A program made the position numbers and the translations under genes. The notes under the pieces are model-generated. The model had not been told where the DNA came from. It worked only from the letters and a program-made list of their open reading frames with translations, and did not search any database. Of a DNA stretch of 64,000 nucleotides, positions 34,161 to 44,056 are shown piece after piece. How positions within the stretch are numbered: position 1 is the stretch's first letter; each line of letters starts with the position of its first letter. This stretch comes from Marinomonas sp. IMCC 4694 (lineage in GTDB: Bacteria; Pseudomonadota; Gammaproteobacteria; Pseudomonadales; Marinomonadaceae): assembly GCF_008122525.1 (NCBI RefSeq), contig NZ_VSRV01000001.1, positions 2,108,001-2,172,000 of the forward strand, in the 5' to 3' direction.

Positions 34161-35309
34161 TTAAAACAAATTCATAAAGAAAAGTTTGATTTTATCAAAC
34201 AATCGCTTAAAAAAGCTGCCTTCTTCTACGGCTTCGAGTGCAACAACTGAGCGCTCCAACAAGATATTTCCATCGGAACCAACAATAATTTTCCCCAGTA
34301 CGTCGCCAACTGCAATAGGGGCAACAATTTCCGTTCGCATATCCAACACTGCCGGAATCGAATCGCCTTGTTGACGTGGCATGGTCACCAATACGTCTTC
34401 CGCAAAACCGACTTTTACACTTGATTGACTACCACCCCAAACAGGTGCGTTATTCACAACCTGTCCACGACTGTAAAGTTTGCGCGTTTCGTAATACCTA
34501 AAGCCAAAATCCAGCAATTTTTGCGCTTCCATTGCACGCGCCGCATCCGATTTTGTCCCCATGACCACCGTAATAAGACGAGTACCGTTACGTACCGCAG
34601 ACGCCGCCAGACAATAACCCGCTTCTTCGGTATGACCTGTTTTTAAACCATCCACTGTTTTATCACGCCAAAGTAGACGGTTGCGGTTGGGCTGACGAAT
34701 ATTGTTGTACGTAAATTCTTTCTCCGCATACATGGTATAATTATCAGGAAACTGCAGAATTTTCGCACGCGATAGTTTAGCAAGATCATGGGCACTGGAA
34801 TAATGCCCCTCTGCAGGAAAGCCCGTTGCATTCACAAAATGCGAGTTGGTCATTCCCAGTAATTGAGCATGTTGATTCATCAGATCAGTAAATGCAGCTT
34901 CACTGCCAGCAACATGCTCTGCCACCGCGACACTCGCATCATTGCCAGACTGGATAATAATGCCGCGCATCAAATCTTCAAGGCTTACCCGCGTTCCTTC
35001 ACGAATAAACATTCTTGAACCCGTCATTCGCCATGCTTTCTCACTGATCAAAATCTGGTCATCAAGCGATAAATTCCCGCGCGCCAGTTCATATTCAACA
35101 ATATAGGCCGTCATTAATTTCGTTAAACTTGCCGGCGGCAATGCTTGATCAGCATTGTTTTCAACCAATATGTCTCCCGTGTAAGCATCCATCAAAATAT
35201 AGCTACTAGCTGACAATTGAGGCGGCGCGGGGATCAAGGAAGGGGCTGCGAAAAGCGTACCACTGAATGAACACATCAGGATGGATAAAGTTACTAGGAG
35301 TTTTTTCAT
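34161..35309 (-). CDS. dacA: D-alanyl-D-alanine carboxypeptidase (PBP5/6 type)
   Basis: About 382 residues. The signal peptide KKLLVTLSILMCSFSGTLFAA is followed by the peptidase S11 domain with SLTK (PPASLTKLMTAY), SGN (IIQSGNDAS) and KTG (VDGLKTGHTEEAG), then the beta-rich C-terminal domain. The end FFKRLFDKIKLFFMNLF is an amphipathic helix that should anchor it to the periplasmic face of the inner membrane. It trims the last D-Ala from peptidoglycan stem peptides. It is encoded between rlpA and ybeD. Confidence 0.95.
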   Translation of the reverse strand: MKKLLVTLSILMCSFSGTLFAAPSLIPAPPQLSASSYILMDAYTGDILVENNADQALPPASLTKLMTAYIVEYELARGNLSLDDQILISEKAWRMTGSRMFIREGTRVSLEDLMRGIIIQSGNDASVAVAEHVAGSEAAFTDLMNQHAQLLGMTNSHFVNATGFPAEGHYSSAHDLAKLSRAKILQFPDNYTMYAEKEFTYNNIRQPNRNRLLWRDKTVDGLKTGHTEEAGYCLAASAVRNGTRLITVVMGTKSDAARAMEAQKLLDFGFRYYETRKLYSRGQVVNNAPVWGGSQSSVKVGFAEDVLVTMPRQQGDSIPAVLDMRTEIVAPIAVGDVLGKIIVGSDGNILLERSVVALEAVEEGSFFKRLFDKIKLFFMNLF

Positions 35310-35391
35310 ACTCAAATATATCGTCTTTTAAAAAATGTTGTTAAATAATACTAGAGCGCATCATGAATCTCTAGCCCAAAACCGTTACCCC

Positions 35392-36387
35392 TTAAGGAAT
35401 TAGCGCGACTCTAACTGGATCAGCAAAGCCTTCCTGTTGCAATTTTTGCTGCCATTCAACGCGCTGAGCGTCACTTTCGAAGGGACCTACCAGTACTTTA
35501 AACAACCCATCTTGTTGTTTATTAATTACCACCTTAACGCGAGTATCAAACGCTTCAAACAAGCGCTGCTTTAAAGTATTGGCCGATTGCTCAACACTGA
35601 AAGCCCCGACTTGTAAGTGTGAAAAAAAAATCTCAGATACATCTTGATTCACGTTGTTATTAGCATTAGCCAAAACCTCACTTGCATCAGAATCAGTTGC
35701 TGGAACACTCAACGCCACTGCTGGTAAGGTTGCTGACGGTGTTATAGGCACAGCCTCCACAGGGACTGAGGAGACCGTCGCGTCATTAGACGAGGAATAT
35801 GATTGACCTTGTGGTGGTGTAATCGCTTCTATGAAAACTCTTGCTAGGCCTTTTTTATGGTAATCCAGCCTAGCGGCAGCTGCATAAGAGAGGTCTATTA
35901 ATCGATCCCCATGAAAAGGCCCACGATCATTGACTCGAACAATAACAGAGCGCTGATTGTCCAAATTGGTTACTTTTAAATACGTTGGTAAAGGCAAGGA
36001 TTTATGCGCAGCTGAAAATGCATACATGTCATATATTTCCCCATTTGAGGTTTTATGACCATGAAATTTATTACCGTACCAAGATGCGGTTCCTTCTGCG
36101 CGGTATCCTTTTGCCGAATCCATCACTGAATATGTTTTCCCCCACACTTCATAGAGACTCTTGTTGCCACCTCGACTTTTAGGCTCCCATTTAGGCACTA
36201 AATCAGGCAAGTGATCGACATTTACATCCCCCGTCGGCGCATGATCTTGCAATATAGTATAGCGCCCTCCTCCGGATGCTTTATCGTAGTCGACCTTTTC
36301 TTTCCCTAGAACATGGCGCGTACTCATACATCCGCTCAGTGCCAGCATACTGACAATAGCAACGACAAGCATATTAATTCTTTTCAT
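35392..36387 (-). CDS. rlpA: RlpA septal-ring lipoprotein with SPOR domain
   Basis: 331 residues. The lipoprotein signal ends at LALSGC (lipid on Cys). The double-psi beta-barrel (about 95-195: GTASWYGNKFHGHKTSNGE ... VRVNDRGPF ... LIDLSYAAA) is the lytic transglycosylase-like domain, with Asp of NDRGPF. A linker rich in Ser, Ala and Val follows, and a SPOR domain (about 255-330) should bind denuded glycan at the division site. Its start overlaps the mltB stop by 14 bases. Confidence 0.95.
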   Translation of the reverse strand: MKRINMLVVAIVSMLALSGCMSTRHVLGKEKVDYDKASGGGRYTILQDHAPTGDVNVDHLPDLVPKWEPKSRGGNKSLYEVWGKTYSVMDSAKGYRAEGTASWYGNKFHGHKTSNGEIYDMYAFSAAHKSLPLPTYLKVTNLDNQRSVIVRVNDRGPFHGDRLIDLSYAAAARLDYHKKGLARVFIEAITPPQGQSYSSSNDATVSSVPVEAVPITPSATLPAVALSVPATDSDASEVLANANNNVNQDVSEIFFSHLQVGAFSVEQSANTLKQRLFEAFDTRVKVVINKQQDGLFKVLVGPFESDAQRVEWQQKLQQEGFADPVRVALIP

Positions 36388-37432
36388 AACTTCCTATGCT
36401 CTGTGCAAGCTCCAATACGGACATGGCGTACCGTCTGCTCGGATTGTAATCCATGATAGTAAAGAAATTTTCATACGCCAACCAATAAGACACCACTTCA
36501 GGAGACGTTTGCAGTGCAATCAAACCGGTTTTTTGATCCATAAAAGACTGCGTAGGTAAGACATTGAGCGCTGACCAGTCCGACACATTTTGGCTCGGGT
36601 GTCGGCCGCGGTTAATCTCTTTTTTTACACTGTCTGGGTCAGCAACGTACGCGGTCACAAACCATGGCTGATCAGTCTGCCAACCGTGATGGTGTAAATA
36701 ATTAGCAACGCTGCCAATCGCGTCGGCTGGAGAACCCCAAAGGTCTATATGGCCATTTCCATCAAAATCCACCGCCAATTTTTTGTAGTTACTGGGCATA
36801 AATTGCACCATCCCCATTGCACCACTGTATGACCCTTTTGTTTCACCAATGTTCCAACCTTCTTGACGAGCAAGCAATAAATACGCCTCTAACTCACTCT
36901 GGAAGTACTCTTTTCGTCTTGGGTAATCGAATGCAAGCGTCGTCAGTGAGGTAAATACGTCTTTAGAACCGGTAATCTTTCCGTAATAAGTTTCGACACC
37001 AATAAGCGCCACAATAACATTAGGCTCAACACCGTATTCCTGTTCGGCCTTATTTAGCCATCGAAAATATTGAGATGCAAATTGGCGCCCCAGCGCGGCT
37101 CTCTCATCGTTAACGAAACGTGTTTTATATTCATAATAGGGCGTGATGGCTTCGGGTTGATTATTGGATTTTTCAATCACTTTTGGTCTAACCTGAATGG
37201 ATGAAAAAGCCAGCTCAAGAAGAGTGCGATCATAGTTATGCCGCTCGACCAACTGGTCGATAAAATCTTGAACATTGGGGTGGCTGGCGTAAGAGTCTGC
37301 ATAGTTACTAGGCCGCTCTTGCGCAAGTAAATCACTAACGCCGATAGAAATAGGTAACGAAGAGTGGTTCATGCCACTGCATGCCGAAAGGCCAACAGCT
37401 AAAAACACACCAAGCACGCGTTTCATCATCAT
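36374..37432 (-). CDS. mltB: Membrane-bound lytic murein transglycosylase B
   Basis: 352 residues. Lipoprotein signal GVFLAVGLSAC. The soluble-lytic-transglycosylase-B domain has the catalytic Glu in VALIGVETYYGKITG, plus GAMGMVQFMPSNYKKLAVDFDGNGHIDLW. It cleaves glycan strands to 1,6-anhydromuropeptides. The start overlaps the rodA stop (ATGA). Three Met codons in a row make the exact start ambiguous by two residues. Confidence 0.95.
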   Translation of the reverse strand: MMMKRVLGVFLAVGLSACSGMNHSSLPISIGVSDLLAQERPSNYADSYASHPNVQDFIDQLVERHNYDRTLLELAFSSIQVRPKVIEKSNNQPEAITPYYEYKTRFVNDERAALGRQFASQYFRWLNKAEQEYGVEPNVIVALIGVETYYGKITGSKDVFTSLTTLAFDYPRRKEYFQSELEAYLLLARQEGWNIGETKGSYSGAMGMVQFMPSNYKKLAVDFDGNGHIDLWGSPADAIGSVANYLHHHGWQTDQPWFVTAYVADPDSVKKEINRGRHPSQNVSDWSALNVLPTQSFMDQKTGLIALQTSPEVVSYWLAYENFFTIMDYNPSRRYAMSVLELAQSIGSYEKN

Positions 37433-38550
37433 CTCGCTCTTTTATGAGTTTGTATTGACATTAAAATCCCAAATGTCGCCATGATGGTAATAATCGAGGT
37501 GCCACCATAACTGACGAGGGGTAAGGGTACCCCAACAACTGGCAGAATACCTGACACCATGCCAATATTTACAAACATATAAACAAAAAAGGTCAGCGTT
37601 AAACTGCCTGCCAACAGTCGGGCATAATTGTCCTCGGCATTGGCTGCGATGTACAAACCACGAGCGATAACCAATAAATAAGCCAAAATCAACACGCTGC
37701 AGCCAAGTAAACCAAACTCTTCTGCCAACACAGCGATAATAAAATCTGTATGGCTTTCTGGCAAAAAATCCAGCTGAGCTTGTGTACCCTCTAGCCAACC
37801 TTTGCCATATGAACCACCAGAACCTATGGCCGTTTTAGACTGAATAATATTCCAACCAGATCCTAATGGATCACTTTCTGGGTTCAAAAACGTTAACACG
37901 CGTTGGCGCTGATAATCGTGCATAAATTGCCACAACGTGTAACCTGCAATAGGTGCCATCGCTGCCGCGCTGAGAATATATCGCCACCGAAGCCCAGCAA
38001 GAAACAGAACAAAAAATCCAGACACGGCTACCAATAATGACGTGCCCAAATCGGGCTGTTTGGCGATCATCAACACAGGAACAACAATTAGACCTAATAC
38101 GGTCAGAACATGTTTTAAATTAGGGGGCAGTTGACGATCTGCAAAATACCACGCGATCATCATTGGCATGACGATTTTCATAATTTCTGAGGGCTGAAAC
38201 CTTAAGCCGCCTGGTAAGGCCAGCCAACGTTGAGCGCCTTTGGCACCCACACCAAATACCAAAACACCAATCAATAGTATGGCAATAAAAACAAATAATG
38301 CAGGAGACGCACGACGCATATATTTAGGAGGCAGCTGTGCAAGCACCAAGCAGACAAGCAGACCAATCGCAAGGCGAAAACTTTGTCGCTCCACCATGGC
38401 GACATCTTGGCCTGAAGCGGAGTACAAAATAAACAAACCGCCGCCAATCAACAACATTAAGGCTGCCATCAACAAAACGTCAACATGAACCAGTTGCCAT
38501 AATCGCGCATTAGTGAAAGACAAAACCCTTCGATATAAGCTATCTTTCAT
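37429..38550 (-). CDS. rodA: Peptidoglycan glycosyltransferase RodA
   Basis: 373 residues with about ten membrane segments and SEDS-family motifs (GLRFQPSEIMKIVMPM, KQPDLGTSLLVA, LPESHTDFIIAVLAEEFG, LPLVSYGGTSII). RodA polymerises glycan strands for lateral wall growth together with PBP2, encoded by the overlapping upstream gene mrdA. Overlap of 11 bases at its start and four at its end suggests strict co-translation. Rod shape of the organism is implied. Confidence 0.96.
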   Translation of the reverse strand: MKDSLYRRVLSFTNARLWQLVHVDVLLMAALMLLIGGGLFILYSASGQDVAMVERQSFRLAIGLLVCLVLAQLPPKYMRRASPALFVFIAILLIGVLVFGVGAKGAQRWLALPGGLRFQPSEIMKIVMPMMIAWYFADRQLPPNLKHVLTVLGLIVVPVLMIAKQPDLGTSLLVAVSGFFVLFLAGLRWRYILSAAAMAPIAGYTLWQFMHDYQRQRVLTFLNPESDPLGSGWNIIQSKTAIGSGGSYGKGWLEGTQAQLDFLPESHTDFIIAVLAEEFGLLGCSVLILAYLLVIARGLYIAANAEDNYARLLAGSLTLTFFVYMFVNIGMVSGILPVVGVPLPLVSYGGTSIITIMATFGILMSIQTHKRAR

Positions 38551-40423
38551 TATCTTGGCCCTTTAAATAATCGTAGCGCGCTGGATAGTCATCATGAAGG
38601 TAGGCATCAAATAGTTGCCTGGTTAAATCCGCAGGCTTTGAACTGCTGCCACCGTTTTCAAAAATAGCAAATACCGTAATTTTAGGGGCTTTGGCGGGCG
38701 CAAAGCCAATAAACAAAGCATGGTCATGCAAACGCTTATCGAGCGCTTCCGCGTCGTACTCTTGATCATCTTGTAAACTAAACACCTGCCCGGTTCCGGT
38801 TTTACCGGCAATATCATAATCTGTGCCACGTAGGCGTCTTGCCGTGCCTTTAGAGTCTGTCACCACTTTGCGCATCGCATCCGTTATACGAACCCAATTA
38901 CGTTGATCTTTTAAAATAATATCGTGCCTATCACCAAGGCCATTTTCAAACTCTGCAGTTTGATCTCCCATCGTTTTCGCCATACGAGGATAAAAGTAAT
39001 GCCCTTTACTGGCCAACACCGAGGTCGCAGACGCTATCTGCACGGGTGTCGCGACCATAAAGCCTTGACCTATCCCCACATTGACAGAGTCACCAGGGTA
39101 CCAAGGCTCTTTGTATTTGGCCTTTTTCCATTCATTGGAAGGAAGAAGTCCACTACTCTCGCCTCTTAAATCCAGCAAATTACTCTCACCAAAACCAAAG
39201 CGGGTTAAAAAATTATGGATAGGCGTAATGCCCATTTTATTGGCTAACTGATAATAATAAGTATCTACTGACTCAATAATAGAGCGTTCTAAATCAATCC
39301 AGCCGTGTCCAGTGCGTTTCCAATCGCGATAACGTCGGCCATCAGGGTTAATTTGATAATACCCTTTGGCAAAGTAAGTTTCCGTCCAAGAAGCAAAACC
39401 GTACTCAAGCCCCGCCAACGCCATAAACGGCTTAATTGTTGAAGCCGGTGGGTAACCACCTCGCAAAGCACGGTTGAATAAAGGGAGTTTTTTTGATTCA
39501 CGTAAAGCAGAATAATCGTTTACTGAAATGCCACGAACAAACAGATTAGGGTCATAACCCGGCTTAGAAACAAGCGCTAAAATACCACCTGTGCTCGGAT
39601 CGATAGCCACAACAGAGCCAGTGTAATCGCCCAACAAGTCGTAAGCGTATTGCTGAAGTCGAGCGTCTAAATACAAGTGCAAATCTTTGCCTGGCGTGGG
39701 ATTTTGCCTTTCAAGCTCAGACATGATGCGGCCACGCGCATTCACTTCAACTTTATTTAAACCAGATTCACCAAACAAGGTTTTTTCGTAGTACCCCTCA
39801 ACACCGGTTTTACCGATAAACAAAGCGCCTTGATATGCGAGCTGATCAACGGTCTCTAGGTCTTTTGCGTTTATGCGGCCGACGTAGCCTACCGCATGAG
39901 CAAAAGCCTCACCAAAGGGGTAATAACGCGTCAATTGGGCCTCCACTTGAACGCCATCAAGCTTGTACAGATCGACGGATACTTGCGCCCATTCTTCATC
40001 GGTTAATTGCGACTTCAACGTAATGGATTGATAAGGTCGCCGATAATCTTTTAGAGCATCATAAAAATCTTCCCACTCTCCATCCGTAATAGGAATAATA
40101 TTAGACAAGGTTTGTTGTAATTTGGACAGATCCTGTACCCGCTCAGGAATAACCGTCAAACTGTGAATAGGACGATTATCGGCTAAAACAACGCCATTGC
40201 GGTCATAAATCAAACCACGTGGAGGGGGCTCGGTGACCAGCATCACACGATTATCATCGGCCTTAGTTTGATAAAGTTCATGCTGAACCACTTGCAGATA
40301 AAACAACCTGCCAATCAAAGTAACAGCCAACAAAAAAACGAAAAAAGCAGCGGCTATGACACGTCGCTGTGTTAGCTGCTGCTCTTGGCGATAATTACGG
40401 AAATTTTGATGTCGACGACTCAC
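38540..40423 (-). CDS. mrdA: Penicillin-binding protein 2
   Basis: 627 residues. One N-terminal membrane segment (about 24-42), a pedestal region with EPPPRGLIYDRNGVVLA, and the transpeptidase domain with STIK (PPASTIKPF), SVD and KTG (AGKTGTGQ). It cross-links the glycan strands made by RodA and is the target of amdinocillin in E. coli. It begins nine bases after the rlmH stop. Confidence 0.96.
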   Translation of the reverse strand: MSRRHQNFRNYRQEQQLTQRRVIAAAFFVFLLAVTLIGRLFYLQVVQHELYQTKADDNRVMLVTEPPPRGLIYDRNGVVLADNRPIHSLTVIPERVQDLSKLQQTLSNIIPITDGEWEDFYDALKDYRRPYQSITLKSQLTDEEWAQVSVDLYKLDGVQVEAQLTRYYPFGEAFAHAVGYVGRINAKDLETVDQLAYQGALFIGKTGVEGYYEKTLFGESGLNKVEVNARGRIMSELERQNPTPGKDLHLYLDARLQQYAYDLLGDYTGSVVAIDPSTGGILALVSKPGYDPNLFVRGISVNDYSALRESKKLPLFNRALRGGYPPASTIKPFMALAGLEYGFASWTETYFAKGYYQINPDGRRYRDWKRTGHGWIDLERSIIESVDTYYYQLANKMGITPIHNFLTRFGFGESNLLDLRGESSGLLPSNEWKKAKYKEPWYPGDSVNVGIGQGFMVATPVQIASATSVLASKGHYFYPRMAKTMGDQTAEFENGLGDRHDIILKDQRNWVRITDAMRKVVTDSKGTARRLRGTDYDIAGKTGTGQVFSLQDDQEYDAEALDKRLHDHALFIGFAPAKAPKITVFAIFENGGSSSKPADLTRQLFDAYLHDDYPARYDYLKGQDNER

Positions 40424-40432
40424 CCACTCACC

Positions 40433-40900
40433 TTATCTATGATAGGGGTGATTATTCATCAAGGTCCAAGCACGATAAACTTGCTCAGCCAACAGAATTC
40501 TCACCATAGGATGCGGTAACGTTAAACGTGATAGCGACCAGATTTGATCAGCGCGGGCAGTACATCGAGGGTCAAGACCATCTGGTCCACCGACTAATAA
40601 ACTGACGTTATAGCCCCCCATGCGCCACTGCTCTGTCTGATCTGCCAACTGATCGGTAGACCATTCTTTACCCAATACCTCCATGGCAATTACCTTGTCA
40701 CCCGTTGGAATCGCGTCCAACATGGCATTGCCTTCTTTGCGGATCGCTTTGGGTATGTCAGTATTTTTACCTCGAGGAGACATAGGAATCTCAACAAGCT
40801 CCAAAGCAAAGTCTTTTGGCAGACGTTTTGCGTACTCATCGTAACCTTCTGTAACCCACTTTGGCATCTTACTGCCAACGGCGATTAAACGTACTCGCAT
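40433..40900 (-). CDS. rlmH: 23S rRNA pseudouridine-1915 N3-methyltransferase RlmH
   Basis: 155 residues, a SPOUT methyltransferase. The SAM knot region LLVGGPDGLD and the C-terminal end LAEQVYRAWTLMNNHPYHR match the family end to end. It modifies pseudouridine 1915 on assembled 70S ribosomes. It sits next to rsfS, as in E. coli, with an 11-base gap. Confidence 0.96.
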   Translation of the reverse strand: MRVRLIAVGSKMPKWVTEGYDEYAKRLPKDFALELVEIPMSPRGKNTDIPKAIRKEGNAMLDAIPTGDKVIAMEVLGKEWSTDQLADQTEQWRMGGYNVSLLVGGPDGLDPRCTARADQIWSLSRLTLPHPMVRILLAEQVYRAWTLMNNHPYHR

Positions 40901-40911
40901 GAAATACAGCC

Positions 40912-41265
40912 TTAGATTTGTTCGGGCTTAATATCCCAAAGTTTTTCAAGGTCATAAAACGCTCTTGCCTCTTCGGTCATCACATGAACGACCACATCGT
41001 GTAAATCGACCAATACCCAATCGCTTCCCATACCGCGGCCTTCAGAGCCTAGTGGCTGTAAGCCTTTGGATTTCAGGTGTTCAAATACATTTTGACCTAA
41101 ACCATTTACATGACGTTTAGAGGTTCCCGTGCAAATCACCATGTAATCCATCATATCGGTATGACTTCCTACGTTTAACACTGTGATTTTATCACCCTTA
41201 ACATCTTCTAATGCTTCTACAGCAAAAGCTAAAATTTGATCTGCTGTGAGAGTAAGCTGACTCAT
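40912..41265 (-). CDS. rsfS: Ribosomal silencing factor RsfS
   Basis: 117 residues. The family core is present: ITVLNVGSHTDMMDYMVICTGTSKRHVNGLG and EGRGMGSDWVLVDLHDVVVHVM. RsfS binds ribosomal protein uL14 and blocks subunit joining when nutrients are scarce. It lies 14 bases downstream of nadD and ahead of rlmH. Confidence 0.96.
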   Translation of the reverse strand: MSQLTLTADQILAFAVEALEDVKGDKITVLNVGSHTDMMDYMVICTGTSKRHVNGLGQNVFEHLKSKGLQPLGSEGRGMGSDWVLVDLHDVVVHVMTEEARAFYDLEKLWDIKPEQI

Positions 41266-41279
41266 ATAATTACGTTATC

Positions 41280-41957
41280 CTATCGATATAATTGATGTTG
41301 CTCTATGTATGCTTGAACAGGCTCTGGAAGGAGGTAAGCAATCGACTCATTTTTATAAGCTAAGGCTCTAATCATGCTAGAAGATATGGCTAAAGGTGTC
41401 AGTGTTTCGAACCAAATCCGACCGGAAGGCGCGCATTGTAACTCATGCGACGACTTGGCACGATAATTTTCGCAAAAAGTGCTCAACTCTGACACAAAAT
41501 CTGGCTCCCAACCTGGGCGAGAAACCACTAAAAGGTGCGCGTATCGAATAAGCTCTTGCCACCGCAACCACATGGGCAGTGATAAAAAACTGTCCATCCC
41601 CAACACCATAACAAGCGGCTGATCTGGACCAATTTCAGCACGAATATCACGCAAAGTGTCGACAGTATAACTGGGGCCTTCACGATCCATTTCACGCGAA
41701 TCAACACTCAACCGAGCATCACCAGACACCGCAAGCTTCACCATTTCTAGTCTTTGCCGAGGCAACAAACTAGGGCGACTTTTGTGTACTGGCTGAAAAC
41801 ACGGAATGAGCGTCAGCCCTGAGAAGCGAAAGCGGTCTAAAATCTCCACCGCCGTTCGCAAATGACCGTTATGCACTGGATCAAATGTCCCCCCCATAAT
41901 AGCTAAGCCAGAGGCTTTTACCTTGCCGTCAACCTCAATTGTCACGGGTATGGCCAT
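41280..41957 (-). CDS. nadD: Nicotinate-nucleotide adenylyltransferase NadD
   Basis: About 225 residues. The nucleotidyltransferase motif GGTFDPVHNGHL and the closing ISSSMIRAL are diagnostic. It adenylates nicotinate mononucleotide to deamido-NAD. The start is unsure: TTG 41963, ATG 41957 or the in-frame GTG shortly after would all extend about 20 residues before GGTFDP, while other NadD proteins begin close to this motif. The start region overlaps the end of proA by about 23 bases. Confidence 0.93.
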   Translation of the reverse strand: MAIPVTIEVDGKVKASGLAIMGGTFDPVHNGHLRTAVEILDRFRFSGLTLIPCFQPVHKSRPSLLPRQRLEMVKLAVSGDARLSVDSREMDREGPSYTVDTLRDIRAEIGPDQPLVMVLGMDSFLSLPMWLRWQELIRYAHLLVVSRPGWEPDFVSELSTFCENYRAKSSHELQCAPSGRIWFETLTPLAISSSMIRALAYKNESIAYLLPEPVQAYIEQHQLYR

Positions 41958-43194
41958 CTCCAAGTACGATGTATTTTTGACTGGTTAAGCCCAATAAACC
42001 TACAGGACCTCGCGCATGAATTTTATCAGTAGAGATACCAATTTCTGCGCCAAATCCATACTCAAAGCCATCCGCAAACGAGGTAGAAGCGTTCACCATC
42101 ACAGAAGAGGAATCCACTTCTGTCATAAATGCGCGAGTTTTAGAGTAATTTTGAGAAACAATGGCGTCTGTATGGTGTGAGCCATAATGGTTAATATGTG
42201 TTATGGCGTCTTCCATACCACTGACCACTTTGACCGACAATTTTGGCGCTAAATATTCCGTGTACCAATCTTCCTCTGATGCTCGAGCCATGCTTGAACA
42301 CACAACACAGGCCAGATCACAACCTACCAGCGCCACGCCTTTTTCTTGATATGCCAATGCCAACTTTGGCAAAATGCTAGACACAACGGCCTGATGAATC
42401 AACAAGGACTCCATCGCATTACACACACCATATCGACGTGTTTTCGCATTTATCGCAATGGCGAACGCTTTTTCTAAATCCGCTTCGTCATCGATATACA
42501 CATGACAATTGCCATCTAAATGCTTAATCACAGGCACCTTCGCGTCTTTACTAATGCGTTCAATCAGCCCTTTACCGCCACGGGGTACAATCACATCCAC
42601 AAACTCGGGCATGGTAATCAATTTACCTACCGCTTCACGATCCGTGGTGTTTAACACCTGCACAGCATTTTCTGGCAAACCCGCCGCCACAATACCTGCG
42701 GTCACAGCCTCAGCAATCGCCTGATTGGAGTAAAACGCCTCTGACCCGCCGCGCAAAATAGTCGCATTACCCGACTTTAAACACAGACTGGCCGCATCGA
42801 TGGTCACATTAGGGCGAGATTCATAAATAATCCCAATAACACCCAGCGGAACACGCATTTGACCACGCTGAATACCAGAGGGCAAAAACACCATATTTGA
42901 AATTTCACCGATAGGATCAGGCAACGCAGCGACTTGCTGCAACCCTTCGATCATACCGTCAATGCGTTTATCATCAAGCAGCAAACGATCTAGCAACGCT
43001 GGATCTAAGCCTTTTTCTTCACCGTTTTTAATGTCTTTATGATTTTCCTCAATTAATCGAGGTCGAGCTTTTTCTAATGCGTCTGCCATGGCAAGAAGCG
43101 CTCTGTTTTTTTGCTCCGTGGACGCTTTTGCCAACAACCGAGACGCACCTCTCGCCTGCTGACCAACCTGATTCATATAATATTCTAAAGACAT
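41935..43194 (-). CDS. proA: Gamma-glutamyl phosphate reductase ProA
   Basis: 419 residues, the usual length. Aldehyde-dehydrogenase fold; the catalytic Cys is in AKTRRYGVCNAMESLL, and the NADPH part includes GVIGIIYESRPNVT. It makes glutamate semialdehyde for proline synthesis. proB is not adjacent. It is the first gene of the long minus-strand block that runs to lipA. Confidence 0.96.
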   Translation of the reverse strand: MSLEYYMNQVGQQARGASRLLAKASTEQKNRALLAMADALEKARPRLIEENHKDIKNGEEKGLDPALLDRLLLDDKRIDGMIEGLQQVAALPDPIGEISNMVFLPSGIQRGQMRVPLGVIGIIYESRPNVTIDAASLCLKSGNATILRGGSEAFYSNQAIAEAVTAGIVAAGLPENAVQVLNTTDREAVGKLITMPEFVDVIVPRGGKGLIERISKDAKVPVIKHLDGNCHVYIDDEADLEKAFAIAINAKTRRYGVCNAMESLLIHQAVVSSILPKLALAYQEKGVALVGCDLACVVCSSMARASEEDWYTEYLAPKLSVKVVSGMEDAITHINHYGSHHTDAIVSQNYSKTRAFMTEVDSSSVMVNASTSFADGFEYGFGAEIGISTDKIHARGPVGLLGLTSQKYIVLGDGHTRDN

Positions 43195-43300
43195 GTATAC
43201 GCTCTAAGTATAAGAAGAAAAAGAAACCGCGTTTAGATCGACAAAAACCCTAATCCGCTGAATCAAAACAGTATACTAGCATAATATTTTTAGTCATTTA

Positions 43301-44056
43301 GTGCCGTTTTTTATGAAAATTGATCCATCACCTACTTCTAATTCATTTACATTATCGACCATTGGAGTCGTTCACTCCTGTTATAAAGAAAAATTTGGTA
43401 TTCCAAAACAGCCAGGATTGGTGGACAGTGCCACCGCTCGTCTTGAGCTCCTCCCTCCTTATAATCGAATGGACACTTTGGATGGATTAAGTGAGTTTTC
43501 ACACATTTGGATTCACTTCATTTTTCACGCTTGCATAAAAGAAGGGTGGAAAGCAAAAGTGCGCCCGCCACGTCTCGGCGGAAATAAAAAGCTGGGGGTT
43601 TTTGCCACAAGAGCCACACATAGGCCAAACCCTTTAGGCTTGTCCGTCGTTAGAATAGGCCGTATATACCAAGAAGATAAAAGCGTTTTTATTGACTTAC
43701 ATGGCGCCGATCTACTGGATGGCACCCCGGTAGTAGACATAAAGCCCTACCTACCCTATGCCGATAATATTACCGATGCAAAAGGAGGGTTTGCCCCTGA
43801 ACCCACGCAAACAAAACCCGTGCGATTCTCTGAGCTTGCTGAACGTCAATGCAAGGCTCACCAAAACTTGCACAACAAAGACATTACCATTTTAATTAAG
43901 CAGATCATTGAACAAGACCCAAGGCCCTCATACCTGTCCCGCCAAACCGACAGAGAGCATGGAATAGCGCTTTGGGACCTTAATATAAAATGGTGCGCAA
44001 GAATTGATCATTTTGAAATCCTTAGCATTGAGCCAGTACACGGGAGCAGAACATGA
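43301..44056 (+). CDS. trmO: tRNA (t6A37) N6-methyltransferase TrmO
   Basis: 251 residues if the GTG at 43301 is used; ATG 43313 is an equal candidate, as neither has a good ribosome site. The TrmO/YaeB fold is recognised from FTLSTIGVVHSCYKEKFGIPKQPGL, SEFSHIWIHFIFH, RPPRLGGNKKLGVFATRATHRPNPLGLSVVRI and DLHGADLLDGTPVVDIKPYLPYAD. It adds a methyl group to t6A37 of threonine tRNA. The next gene overlaps its stop by four bases. Confidence 0.93.
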   Translation: MPFFMKIDPSPTSNSFTLSTIGVVHSCYKEKFGIPKQPGLVDSATARLELLPPYNRMDTLDGLSEFSHIWIHFIFHACIKEGWKAKVRPPRLGGNKKLGVFATRATHRPNPLGLSVVRIGRIYQEDKSVFIDLHGADLLDGTPVVDIKPYLPYADNITDAKGGFAPEPTQTKPVRFSELAERQCKAHQNLHNKDITILIKQIIEQDPRPSYLSRQTDREHGIALWDLNIKWCARIDHFEILSIEPVHGSRT